From: Phoronis australis | Lineage: Eukaryota; Phoronida; Phoronidae | Assembly: GCA_002633005.1 (NCBI GenBank) | Contig: NMRA01000013.1 | Location: 1,134,536-1,155,000 of the forward strand | Length of the DNA stretch: 20,465 nt | Direction: 5' to 3' | Part shown: positions 8,306 through 17,779 of the stretch, piece after piece | Layout: each line of letters starts with the position of its first letter | Numbering within the stretch: position 1 is the first letter of the stretch | Position numbers and translations under genes: made by a program | Notes under the pieces: model-generated | Seen by the model: only the letters and a program-made list of their open reading frames with translations | Told to the model about the DNA's origin: nothing | Database searches by the model: none

Positions 8306-9025
8306 CACAAACGGCAATGGACGTTTTTCATTTAGAAGTAACGTGGCAAATAGTACCAAGGTTTTCCCTTTAGTTGTCAACACCTCCATATACTGACTGC
8401 GTACTGGTGGTGTCAGTCTTGTTTCTCAGTGCGTCTCTTTTAGCCTGAGATTGACCTCTAGTAAATCACGTGCTACTGTACCTGTTATGTTAAATGATAC
8501 GAGACTTGCATGTGAATATCATTCCATGATACTAAGAATATTAGTATACGCTGCATAGCAACAATGACGTCGCGTTATCACGCACCACATTGTTATTGTT
8601 GAACAATGCACCTGACGTCATGCAGCAATCATACTAGTATCCAGCGGATAATTTCGAAGTTTTATGCAACCCAGTCCAGGACTACGTAGTGTACCCCCGT
8701 GAAAGAAATCAAAAGCTATTTTACCGTCTTGTGTACGAATACAACTAGTACATATGTAAACAAGTGTAAGTTGACTAAAATCATCAAATATCAAACGAGT
8801 GTAAGTTTTCGAGAGTAAAATATTCTTATGTGGCAAGCATACTGAAACCCTGAACATCAATGTTACGAAAAAGAATGAGGCATATCGGCAGCGTTAGTTG
8901 TCAGTGTCAGTGTTGTGCTTGAACACCTACTCTCGGGATCGTGACCGAGGTAGGCCTATGCGAGAGCTTGGACTACCCGAGTGAACTTGGCAAATTCACT
9001 CAACAATCCCGTTCACGTTGATTAA
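8306..9025. other. Unassigned stretch with small palindromes
   Basis: No gene recognised. ATTGTTGAACAAT at 8595-8607 is a perfect palindrome around one base, and TGACGTCA, a CRE-type palindrome, follows at 8613-8620. An 80-codon minus frame at 8618-8860 has no family resemblance. Confidence 0.4.
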
Positions 9026-9077
9026 AAATTGTACTTCACATAAAAATAAATCACATGATAATTAAAAAGTACAATTT
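9026..9077. repeat. 11-bp inverted repeat with 30-base loop
   Basis: AAATTGTACTT at 9026-9036 and AAGTACAATTT at 9067-9077 are perfect reverse complements separated by 30 AT-rich bases. It could be a small hairpin or chance in AT-rich DNA. Confidence 0.4.
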
Positions 9078-9636
9078 GCTCAAACTTTATTGCAGATCTC
9101 AACAATCACCAATTTTGTTCACCAAACAATAATTGATTAACCAGCATTCACATATTCCCCCAATTCTCTGACACCTTCAATGGTAAATTGAGAAAATACA
9201 TCATTGTGGGTCCAGTTATAACACACTTTACAACAGGTTTCACCAGAGCTATTTAATGAACATATATTTCAACTCCACGCATGCACGATCTTGACACCAA
9301 GCGTAATTCCAAGTTTAAGCACAATGCGAGTGATGCCAACACTGAGAAAGATTCATTACTCAATTGACTTTTCGATGTCCAAGCGTATGCATTAACTTGT
9401 CAACAAAAGATAACATAATGCCATCTTCCGAGTCCATGTCAACACTCAAAATAAATGACAGCAAAACACCTAAAAGGCTATCGTCGAAGTAGGCGAATCG
9501 AGGTCCACCATTTGGATTTCCCGGTGACAAAACTGCACGTCAAAAAGTAATACAATTTTCCATACTGAAACCATACACTGGCATACATGTGAGCTCAACT
9601 ATCAAATCAATGCATTTTATCGTCCATTAGCAAAAA
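9078..9636. other. Unassigned AT-rich stretch
   Basis: No gene, RNA or repeat recognised. Confidence 0.45.
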
Positions 9637-9846
9637 ATGACAAAAGATTTGATTCTCACGGCGTTTAGATCACCTAACCTAAGAGAAATTCGCCGAGGCC
9701 TTCTCATCAACGAGGCTAATTTGAACTCAGAGACAACTGATAAAGATGAAATAGGAAAAAATTACTTTCAGTTAAATCCAGAAAAGAATTTAGAACTGAC
9801 ATCCTCGTCAAAAGCAGTCTTACACGAAAAGGGCGTTGCAAAATGA
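9637..9846 (+). CDS. 69-codon hydrophilic frame, function unknown
   Basis: ATG at 9637 opens 69 codons ending in TGA at 9844. The product is charged, with no hydrophobic span, starting MTKDLILTAFRSPNLREIRR and continuing rich in Glu, Asn and Lys. It resembles no family I know. The composition is more protein-like than most frames here, but length and context do not exclude chance. Confidence 0.25.
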   Translation: MTKDLILTAFRSPNLREIRRGLLINEANLNSETTDKDEIGKNYFQLNPEKNLELTSSSKAVLHEKGVAK

Positions 9847-9849
9847 CCT

Positions 9850-10269
9850 CGTCAGTCTTTCCGAGTGACGCTCACAAAAAGTTCACCGGCAAGTTGCCGC
9901 GCTTACAACCGGTAATCCATGCATATATATTCCCGGTCCACTTCTATTGCTACAAACCGTAGAAAACACGGCATATTGTCGGTCACTTTTGCAGGCTTTA
10001 CCTCACCGAATTTTAATTGTGGGACCCTAGCTTCTAAATCCGCCTTGTCGGTGATCAGTCAGTGCACTGAAGCCCTGTCTCCCAGACGTAGACGTCATTT
10101 GTCGCTGATAGGTAAAATTTTTCTCATCTTGCGGCAGACGACGAAGTACTAATAACACTGTCATCAATTAACATGTGCCGCATAATAAATTATCACATAT
10201 TTTTAGAATAACAGAGACAAATATTTTGCACACATGTGCCCCCTATGGTAAGCCCACAAAACACTCACT
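9850..10269. other. Unassigned stretch
   Basis: No gene recognised. A 77-codon plus frame at 9919-10152 is Ser/Arg-rich without family resemblance. Confidence 0.4.
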
Positions 10270-10499
10270 TTAAAGTGTACACAACATGACTCTAGTACCT
10301 CAAAATAAATTTAATTAATATATCTTACTAGATTTCAGTGCCTTTAGTACACAGCTCATAGAGAAACACGCAAAAATTGAAAAAAAATAATAATTGTGTA
10401 CAACGTCATGGGTTGAATCCAAGTCGTTTGCCATACTGTTCCGATCAGAGACAAAGTGTATAGAGTGAAGAGAAAGCAAAGTACATTTAGTGTCGAGAA

Positions 10500-10751
10500 G
10501 GTTCGTAGAGGGATCAAAAGATGTGTTTCCGGAGGCTGCAGCAACAGCAGCCAGGCGGAGAACGTCTCGGTGTTCCGAAGGACACCAAAGTTGCGCAGAA
10601 GTGGCATCGCTTCGTGCGCCGAACGAGAGTGTGGGACGTCATCGTGGACCAAACGATTAGGTCCGGGGCCACTCTGTGTTCTGCCCACTTTGAAGACTCG
10701 TGTTTCGACTCCAGTCACAGGAGACGTTACGATGAAGGCCTGGTTCAGTAA
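10500..10751 (+). pseudogene. THAP-domain transposase N-terminus, frameshifted (copy B)
   Basis: One frame contains KRCVSGGCSNSSQAENVSVF, giving the Cys-x4-Cys pair. At about 10573 the domain passes to another frame: PKDTKVAQKWHRFVRRTRVW, then SGATLCSAHFEDSCF with Cys-x2-His. Order, spacing and the conserved Trp-containing stretch make a THAP zinc finger. The switch falls at the HxFPKD position, where a small deletion is likely. There is no in-frame ATG shortly before the first Cys, so the start is lost or lies in an upstream exon. A stop follows at 10749, before an AVP-like box. It is inferred to be the DNA-binding part of the transposase of this element. Confidence 0.72.
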
Positions 10752-10784
10752 AGGACAATATTTATCATTCAGAAACATCAGCTC

Positions 10785-11033
10785 TTAATTCAGGATCGTC
10801 TGTTGGATGACTGGGTTGACTCGCCGAGCCCGAGGCCGCTTCTCTCGCGGGAGGATCCAGTTCGTAAGGCTCAAAGTAGAAAAGTACGCAGCCGGAAGCG
10901 CATTAAAATTGTTCTCGCTTTCATGCAACCCCATTTCCTCATCCTGGCCACCATTCCCGCACGTTTCTTCATAGTATTCGTTCAATTCTTGCTCATAATT
11001 GTCGTCGCTTTCAAATTCCGTGCTCTCCACCAT
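10785..11033 (-). CDS. Acidic 82-codon frame opposite the THAP fragment
   Basis: The frame runs from ATG 11033 on the minus strand to a stop at 10785. The first half is very acidic (MVESTEFESDDNYEQELNEY), and the end is basic with KRPRARRVNPVIQQTILN. The R-x2-R-V-N-P-V pattern loosely recalls the N-terminal RRxWVxP segment of PIF/Harbinger transposases, which is a weak resemblance. It lies tail-to-tail with the THAP frame inside the same TTAA-bordered element, so it may be a second transposon gene fragment. Confidence 0.35.
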   Translation of the reverse strand: MVESTEFESDDNYEQELNEYYEETCGNGGQDEEMGLHESENNFNALPAAYFSTLSLTNWILPREKRPRARRVNPVIQQTILN

Positions 11034-11240
11034 TGTTCAATGCTAGTCACTGATCTCTTGTGTTCAACCCATGACTTCACATGGCGGGAAATGTGAAATT
11101 TGGCAAATTGAAAGAAAAATCGAAATTTCGAGCTAATTATACAAAATAAACATGGGTTTAGCTAAATTTTACGTCATACATTTAGTCTGTGGCCACCGGT
11201 AATTCAAAATGTACAAAAATCCATGGTGTGTACTGTTTAA

Positions 11241-12580
11241 GCTCTTGTCACACTAAACTCTTTCTCAGATCATCTGAGCATATCATAATTTGATAAAATC
11301 TGTTTCCAAGACCACCAGAAACATGCGAATCTTAGAGATAGTAGGCACGCAATGGTTATTGTTAATGGGACACCATTATGCTTTGTCTCGTTCTATGGGT
11401 TTTTAAATACGTCTTGTGAATTATCCGCAATAGGCGATTTTACTTGTCACAACGCAACCATCACATCCATCGGTACTGTCTCTTATTCATTAATCCATGT
11501 CTGTGTAGGTTGTAACTACGCTTATGCTTATAAATAAACTACGGTCTTTCTTCTTGCCTATATGATCAAATAATTTTTCGTGTTACAGCTTTGAATTCGG
11601 GACAAAATATTCTAAAGTTTATTTTCAATTTGAAAAGGACAAACTATTCAGATGTTCACGTCTTTATTTCATGAATCACCGCTGAACAGAATTGCAATTA
11701 TTTTGTCCAGCAATAACAGCTTGGAAATTGACTTAGCGATTTCAGTTTGATTAATTGCTTTACTGGAAGTGGATTTCAGTTGTTTCAGAGTTGCGAAATT
11801 TGCTTACGGGCTGAACACACCATAATTTCTTTACCAAGAAACCATAGTCCTGCGTATGGCTGGGGGTGGATAGCCTCAGCTACATATTCTTATAATATGA
11901 AGAACAAAAGGAGAGGGAACGGACTTTCATGCACTCATCTACACTCACACTTACTAGGATTATATAACATAATTTCTATCAACATTAATATTGATTTTCT
12001 AAATAATAAAACATATTAATCGTAACACGTTGAAATGTACATCTTAAGGCGTATTTCCATTTGCGCGCACAGTGTACTGTTTAATGCGTTCAAATAACAG
12101 AAAAGAGACGTGCCCGTTTGTTTTGCCCGTAAGCCACAGTGAAAATATATAATCTGCACTGCAATATTATAATTCCTGAGTTGATTATTAATTCCACGTG
12201 CAGTCACTTATTCCTTCTTGCAGCACTTTAAAAACCCACTGCTCAATGAGGGCGCTGTGGTAAGCGATACAAGTATCCGAAAGAGAACCCCCTTTTCCTG
12301 CGAAGCATCTTCCACGGGGCTGTTTATGGACGCAAAATCATTTCGGGAAAAAATGAGCGTTAGTTACGAAAACCTGATTAAGAATACCCGACACTGATTT
12401 GAGAAAAGATTTACACTGTTTCAATTATTTAAATAAGTTTTCGAGATCGTCATGTGAACTAATGCGCGTTGATGTGGCAGGCGGGTTCCGTTCAGGCATT
12501 CAGGACATGTTCTCTGCCAAAGTTGTCTTTGAGAAACACACAGGCCTAGTACCTGCTCAGTCTCCAGGCACGACCTCAAG
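11241..12580. other. Unassigned AT-rich stretch
   Basis: No gene, RNA or repeat recognised. Plus frames of 61 codons (11352-11537) and 90 codons (11747-12019), a 63-codon minus frame (12016-12207) and part of a 97-codon plus frame (12399-12692) show no family resemblance. The last overlaps a tRNA-like element. Confidence 0.45.
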
Positions 12581-12584
12581 TTAC

Positions 12585-12660
12585 ACCTACGTAGGACTCG
12601 GAATACAACATGGCCAGTGTCGATGTGATTGGTTCGAACCCTGGTCAGGAAAGAGAACTA
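12585..12660 (+). mobile_element. tRNA-like SINE head with B box
   Basis: GGTTCGAACCC at 12631-12641 is a perfect RNA polymerase III B box, followed by TGGTCAGG. An A-box-like TAGGACTCGG lies about 40 bases upstream but is off-consensus. The bases after the B box resemble those after the B box at 12899, suggesting related SINE heads. It does not fold as a functional tRNA. Confidence 0.4.
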
Positions 12661-12844
12661 GTGTAGACTTAACTATAGGTCACGTGATGTGACCATCATA
12701 TGGTGTGTGTGAAGACTAAATAATTCTTTCTTATGCTACATCAACTCGCTGATTTATGACAACAAAATTATATGCACTCCCAAGTAAGACATGTTCTATT
12801 TTAATAGTTTTAAAAAAACTATTTGGAATGCTGTAATCGACAAG

Positions 12845-12925
12845 TGGCCCCAGTAGCTCGGTGGACTAGAGCGTCTACACGGTTAACAGAACTTCTTGGG
12901 TTTGAACCCCGGTCGGAGATTTAGC
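12845..12925 (+). mobile_element. tRNA-derived SINE head with A and B boxes
   Basis: TAGCTCGGTGG (12854-12864) matches the A box and GGTTTGAACCC (12899-12909) the B box of a type 2 RNA polymerase III promoter. A D-stem GCTC/GAGC and a wobble-containing T-stem can be drawn. The acceptor ends do not pair and the anticodon stem is poor, so it is a tRNA-derived repeat or tRNA pseudogene. The body may extend towards 13060, but no poly(A) or target duplication is clear. Confidence 0.6.
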
Positions 12926-13070
12926 TCAACAACCAGAATTTTTGGCGGCGACGGCGAAGATTGCCGGTTTGAATTTACGCTGTGACTTTTCTCAGAAAAT
13001 CACTTTTCTCACCAATGTTGTCACTTTACGAGATGACTCCTAACTTATTGTAATCTTCAACACGAATTAA

Positions 13071-13171
13071 AACGCGTCTACCTTGCCCCAAAACCTGCCA
13101 CATATCTCGTCACACGAGGTCCATGAGTCTGACGACGACGCTGATGATGACGATGCTGAAGATTTAAAAAG
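13071..13171 (+). CDS. Acidic exon-like segment with splice donor
   Basis: The open segment follows a stop at 13068 and reads LPQNLPHISSHEVHE, then an Asp/Ala/Glu run, then DLKR, meeting a good splice donor AAAAG|GTAATC at 13171/13172. Read through, a stop follows at once at 13173. Such acidic stretches are common in nuclear and nucleolar proteins. The exon's start is not defined; CACACGAG at 13111-13118 could be an acceptor. The GAC/GAT/GCT run may instead be a trinucleotide low-complexity tract. Confidence 0.3.
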
Positions 13172-13897
13172 GTAATCGGCACACTGCTTTGCTCAAAAAG
13201 TGAGGGCGATTAGAAAGTAAGTTAATTTTATGTAGAACCCTATATTAATTTCCAAATTTGGCCAACTTCGGACCATCACATCTCAAAAATTGCTGATCGG
13301 ATTCGTTTGAATTTTTCAGATGTTATGCTTTATGACTTGTTCTCCGAAAAGCTATTAGGATTTGTTTTTAAAATATTCTAGGTTTGTAAGAGTGGCTTTA
13401 TGATTTTCATAAAAAAAAATCGACAGCAGAATAAAATGAAAACGAAAGGGTGATTCAAAAACCGTAACAGCATTTTTGAACTTTCATCTTGAGTACTCAT
13501 ATCAAATGAAATTTGGTCATGTTATTTATATTGTTTTACTATGAATATATCTTTCTTTTTCATAAGTTCTACATAAAAGACACTGTAACGAACAATGTAA
13601 TCTAATTAGTGATAATATGAAATCAAAAATCTATTTCGACAGACTTTTTGCTTTCAGAAATATATACATTTACTAATTCAAAATCTATAGTTTTGTGAAC
13701 TCGTTGACAAGGTAAATCGTTGATACTTTCTCTCAACATAAATGAATGTCGTGCTCAGTCAAAACAGCTGTCGCTTCCGTCTGTACATTTTGTAATCGTT
13801 AAGACAACCCCATGGGAATTGCATGCACATTCACTTATATTTCGATTTCATTTGACTGTGCTTCAGCTTTTGACTGTGATAGAAAGCGCAAATCGAC
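13172..13897. other. Unassigned AT-rich stretch
   Basis: No gene or repeat recognised. It would be intron if the preceding segment is an exon. Confidence 0.4.
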
Positions 13898-13913
13898 CAG
13901 GCGCGGATCCAGG
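13898..13913 (+). mobile_element. hAT-like MITE left-end scrap
   Basis: CAGGCGCGGATCCAGG matches 15 of 16 bases of the left terminus of the MITE at 17364. No right end follows, so it is a remnant. Confidence 0.5.
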
Positions 13914-14192
13914 CATTGGTTTTAGAAATTCACACTCCCGCACCCTTTGCATTTAACCCAGGTTCCATGATGTATGTTTTCATTTGATATTTGTTCCGAC
14001 CGCCTTCGCGACATTAAATAAATTTACAATCACAGATGATACCTTTGTAGCAAATACATCCAATATTGACACGGTTTCACTAAATATTTACACGAATTTG
14101 TAGAATGTAGAATTATTCTCTCTATTATAAACACCAGCACTTCTTCATTTCACATTGAGTCATAAAAATTTTTAAAGGGATCGCAAGACTAA
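13914..14192. other. Unassigned stretch
   Basis: AT-rich, nothing recognised before the left foldback arm. Confidence 0.4.
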
Positions 14193-14815
14193 TAGCCAAG
14201 TAGCCACCTATAGGGGCCCAATAGGGGACCTTGAAATTCTTGGTAGTATGATTGGTTTATGTTGAGGTGGTCCCCCTGAAGCATTTTAGCTGGGTTGTAA
14301 TCATGACAAATTTGCGAATTAAGGCCGCCATTATGCAAAATTCTGTTTTTGCTTATAACTTCCTTACCAAGTACCATAGGTAGATTATTTTGATGGTTTT
14401 ACCTGTGTTTCCGAGGTCAGTGAATTCAATGGAGCTAGTTTGCAGGTGGATATATCGTGAATTTGCATAATTTATGCAACTTAAGGCCGCCATTAATCAA
14501 AAACATTCTTGTGCTTATACCTGAGCTAAAAAGCACCACAGGTAAATTATATTGACATTTTCCCCATGTTTCTATGGTCAATTAATTTAATGAAATCAAT
14601 TTTCAAGCTGTTTCATGATAAATTTGCATGATTTATGCAAATAATGGCCACCATAACCTGTTTCTATTCGTGACTGCCTTACCGAGAACTTCAAGTGAAT
14701 CACCTTAATATCTGCACCCATGTTTTCGTTGTCAATGAATTTAATGAAATCAATTTGCTGGTCATTACAACATACATTTGTATAATTTATAACTTATACA
14801 AATACGGGTTGACAT
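14193..14815 (+). repeat. Left arm of foldback-like inverted repeat, ~161-bp units
   Basis: Units are marked by GGCCGCC or GGCCACC at 14323, 14485 and 14646, spaced 162 and 161 bases, with a degraded fourth near 14803. The palindrome TTGCATAATTTATGCAA or a one-base variant recurs at about 14463 and 14624. The whole arm is mirrored by 17780-18523 in the opposite orientation; for example CTTGGTAGTAT and GGTCAGTGAAT are found in both. Long inverted arms made of tandem subrepeats are typical of foldback transposons (FB, Galileo type). The arms are diverged, so the element is old. Confidence 0.7.
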
Positions 14816-14948
14816 TATTTATTCTGAATGCTCTCCCTAAGAGATACCGTTCATGAAAATACAAATTATGCATGTGCATCAAACAATTGCAACTAATTAC
14901 AAGGGCTCCACGATGCTTGTAATTCATTCTAGTTTTTCCACAAGACAG

Positions 14949-15158
14949 TGTTCCGCTAATTACTTAGTGTCATGTCACCAAGGAGTGGAAACATTGTCTG
15001 TGCAAGTGCCTTTAAGTTCCATTTGCGATCGCTCTAAAACTTCAGTTCCGGACCCACAGCAACCAAAGTTAATCCCCAACTCAGATTCCCATCCCTCAAC
15101 TCGACACAGTCATCGACAGTGCTCCATACACGATGGCCTAGTTCCGGAGACCAGATAA
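14949..15158 (+). CDS. Exon-like segment, possible 3' terminal exon
   Basis: After a pyrimidine-rich TTTTTCCACAAGACAG that could be a splice acceptor, a 69-codon segment begins CSANYLVSCHQGVETLSVQV, contains SVPDPQQPKLIPNSDSHPS and ends HDGLVPETR at TAA 15156. Polar, Pro/Ser/His-rich composition suggests a protein tail. It may instead be read from an ATG at 14853 as a 101-codon frame. No family recognised. It runs towards the minus-strand segment 15278-15505, which would make the two tail-to-tail. Confidence 0.28.
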   Translation, partial: CSANYLVSCHQGVETLSVQVPLSSICDRSKTSVPDPQQPKLIPNSDSHPSTRHSHRQCSIHDGLVPETR

Positions 15159-15277
15159 CAAAGTCATGCTTTCATATTCTAGCTGCGATTCAGGGGCACA
15201 ACCATGGAATCTAGTAGTCTTTGGGAATGTACTTTGATCATGTATGGAGCCTTTTCGGTGCGTGCGTGGAGTTCAGT

Positions 15278-15505
15278 TCAGGGTTGCAAATCTGTGTATT
15301 TGTACCACGGGTGTTTGATGTCTTCCGGTCCTGGATCATAACTGGATTCTAGAGGTGCCATTGTGGAATTGTTTCCGCCACTTTTTATGTAAGCAGCAGC
15401 AAAATCATTATGACAGTTAGTCCAGTTACAACCAGCCAACCAATACAGACAAGATGACTCCTGGATGCATGGTATGATATGTCTTGTGAATTGTGTGTAA
15501 TTACA
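15278..15505 (-). CDS. 75-codon exon-like segment without ATG start
   Basis: On the minus strand the frame is open from 15505 to TGA at 15278. It contains ESSCLYWLAGCNWTNCHNDF, two N-glycosylation sequons (NWT, NNS) and the tail PGPEDIKHPWYKYTDLQP. One frame over, 15453-15385 encodes LVCIGWLVVTGLTVIMILLL, a textbook transmembrane helix, stopping just where this frame reads YIKSGG. A frameshift in the GCTGCTGCT run could join the helix to the charged tail, giving the C-terminus of a single- or multi-pass membrane protein. No family recognised. Either frame may be chance. Confidence 0.33.
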   Translation of the reverse strand, partial: CNYTQFTRHIIPCIQESSCLYWLAGCNWTNCHNDFAAAYIKSGGNNSTMAPLESSYDPGPEDIKHPWYKYTDLQP

Positions 15506-17355
15506 TTACATGCACTCAAAGTGGGCCCCCTCTGTTATTAAAGAGTTTGATGAAATGCGAAGGATATAGCTCGACGTTTTGATAACATGTTTAGTTATGA
15601 TTTTCAGTTCTCAATTTCCGTGACCGGTAGTAGCGAATTCGGCACTCCCGTTTATCGTGACAGTAAATTTCGTTTATTCTATCGATTTTTCTGTGAAAGT
15701 CAAAACTTCAACTCTGGACTTGAAACTACTGGATTCCAAGAACTTTTTCATTCTGATAGCATTAGTTTAACAGTATACAATAATGTAATGCTTCTAATAT
15801 TAATCTTTATACAACACTGTGATGTTTTACAACTTTTCCATTTGATAGCATCAAATAACTCGGTATAATTTAATGTACAATCTATGAAATAGATTTATAC
15901 TAGATTCTGTGATAATTTTTATGTAAAGGTAAATTTTATCAATTTTTACCTTTTAATAGTTCTTTAAATTCTCTTGTGTTTTTATTCTTTTCTGTTTATA
16001 TGTCTTTAACTTGATTACATGTATTCTAATATTGGTAGTAAAAGTTCTTTATAGACTGAGAACGAGCTGACGCCAACGCACTTGTCAACGGTCCCGCTTT
16101 TGGCAGGAACGTCTTGCATTTTGAAAGTCTATTTCGCCATACTTTTACACCATCCAAATATCTGGCTTTTTGGCATACAGCGAAATTGACTTATTACCAT
16201 TTATCTTTGTGATTTACCACGCTGTTCTGGTAAAAAATCAAAGGCGCTGCTGGAGCGTTTTTAGGTGTTTCACCCTTGCGTTTTGGCACACACCCAGATG
16301 TCCCAGTTTTCTCAATCCAGGTGTCCCATTTTTTCATTTTCGAATGTTGGCAACTGTGTGACATACATATGGAGTTGCAAGCTTGTCTTGATTCATTGAA
16401 AATCGGCCAATGAAATTCCACAAGTCATGCTACCGATCATATACATCTAAGGGAACGTGAAGCACAGTCATACAGATGTACAGTAGGAGAAACAGTGTTG
16501 AAGATTCAAACAGGTCAACCAAGTTTTGATGCTGTGGCAACGACGAAAAAGATAAAATCTCAAGAATGAGAATGTGTTATCAAATGTGGAATAAATGAAA
16601 GACGAGGACATCCAAGCTTCACGCAAATATCATAAGATGCCGATGAAGTGTGGAACGATGAATGGGGACAAGTGGAAATGTTTGTCACAGGGGCGCTCCC
16701 TGCCGACGCGCAATATCACAAGAATTGTTGATTCGAATTCAGTTTTTAACTTCTTGGTTTTGATATATGTTTCAACAGTTATAAACAAAAAATAATGATT
16801 CTCAGATTAAGGTTGCATTTCTCCTGTTTAGCTGGCTAAAAATCGAATTAGGAATTTTACTCTCAAAACATCGGTATCATGTATTTCTTACCATGACAGG
16901 ACTCCATTCCATTGCCGACTTAGTCACAGGGAATTTGTATATGCGCCATTTCCTTGTTGATAACAGAGGTAGAATCCTTTCACAATACGGAATACTATGA
17001 GACATTTTTATGACAGTCAGCTAAAATGGGTAAAATGCAGCTTAAAATTCAAGTTCCAATCCTGGTTTATGACTTTTTTATGAAGGTTGGGGCTGATATA
17101 CAGCGGCCTACCATCAGTCACATTCGTGACGACGACACACTGGGTAATGTAATTGAAAAGATGCACGACAGCCAGAATGCGTGAACACGTACGTCTGTAC
17201 CGGAGTCTTTGTGACAAGTATCGTAATTTCCGAGGGCAACTTTCCGTCAAACAAATATTTACTTAACTGATGAAAAAAGAAATTGATGTTTTAATTATGC
17301 CAGGTTGTGTATCAGTTGTTGGGTTTGGAAATTTCCAGGCAAGTCTCTAAAGTTT
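15506..17355. other. Central part of foldback-like element, nothing recognised
   Basis: AT-rich with no recognisable transposase. Frames at 15587-15868, 16170-16361, 16595-16795 (plus) and 16194-16421, 17017-17250 (minus) have no family resemblance. On the minus strand at 16289-16330, TGGGACACCTGG and TGGGACATCTGG form a short direct repeat. Confidence 0.4.
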
Positions 17356-17363
17356 GATGTTGT
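17356..17363 (+). repeat. Degenerate 8-bp target duplication, left
   Basis: GATGTTGT before the MITE matches GCTGTGGT after it (17522-17529) at 6 of 8 positions, consistent with a hAT 8-bp duplication that has aged. Confidence 0.4.
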
Positions 17364-17521
17364 CAGGGGCGGATCCAGGATTTTGAGTTGGGGGGGCCAG
17401 GGCAGAGTATTAACCAGGATTTTGCCCGTCAGACATTCGGACTCCCGAACTGCCAAATGGAATCTGAGAATTTGAGGGGGAGGGGCATGGCCCCCTTGGC
17501 CCCCCTCTAAATCCGCCACTG
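17364..17521. mobile_element. hAT-like MITE, 158 bp
   Basis: The ends are inverted: CAGGGGCGGATCCAGGA on the left and, reverse-complemented, CAGTGGCGGATTTAGAG on the right. G-rich and C-rich subterminal blocks follow. CAGNGGCGGA termini with an 8-bp target duplication are characteristic of non-autonomous hAT elements in animal genomes. No transposase is encoded; minus frames of 74 and 84 codons across it are chance frames. Fragments of the same family lie at 1395-1436 and 13898-13913. It sits just outside the right foldback arm. Confidence 0.8.
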
Positions 17522-17779
17522 GCTGTGGTTGTGAAGGTCAAGCTATGCATGAAAATTCCAGTGTATGGTCTTAGTGACGTCATTAAGAGGGAGATAATTA
17601 CCCATATTAGAGCACACTTCTGAAAATGATTTGAGATCTTGTTTTGGATGATACAATCACGCAAAAGTCTCTATCGTCTCTAAATTTTTAATTAATGAAA
17701 TCATCCAGAGTCATGTAACCAAGACAATGAGCCAAATTATTCTTGGTTGCCAAAATTTACATGAATTATTTAAAATCAT

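Larger units (their letters stand above)
10274..11236. mobile_element. Second THAP transposon, copy B, TTAA-bordered
   Basis: The left end TTAA+AGTGTACACAACATG (10270 on) and the reverse complement of the right end TTAA+ACAGTACACACCATG (11240 back) form imperfect terminal inverted repeats, 12 of 15 matching, with TTAA on both sides. Inside are a frameshifted plus-strand THAP domain and a minus-strand acidic frame. The left 241 bases recur at 6554-6793. At 963 bp it is a defective, internally deleted copy. TTAA plus THAP again suggests the Kolobok type, but the terminal sequence differs from the element at 3377-5208, so it is a different family. The right end is less certain than the left. Confidence 0.6.

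Noticed and set aside
2906-8620. Repeated TGACGTCA and GACGTC motifs as a CREB regulatory network
   Set aside because: Two of the copies are in transposon terminal repeats and the others are scattered without a gene start; motif presence alone is not enough.
10356-10778. 140-codon minus-strand frame over the THAP fragment
   Set aside because: It is a shadow: the opposite strand carries a clear THAP signature, and the minus product resembles nothing.
11747-12019. 90-codon plus-strand frame
   Set aside because: No start context, family resemblance or splice borders; the AT-rich composition explains its residues.
12845-12925. A functional tRNA gene
   Set aside because: The acceptor ends do not pair and the anticodon stem is broken, although A and B boxes are good. 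It is better read as a SINE head.
16194-16421. 75-codon minus-strand frame with WDTWIEKTGTSG
   Set aside because: It looked somewhat protein-like, but it derives from a short repeated TGGGACAYCTGG motif and matches no family.
17295-17664. Two minus-strand frames of 74 and 84 codons
   Set aside because: They run across the G/C-rich MITE in different frames; the Gly/Pro-rich product comes from its homopolymer blocks.
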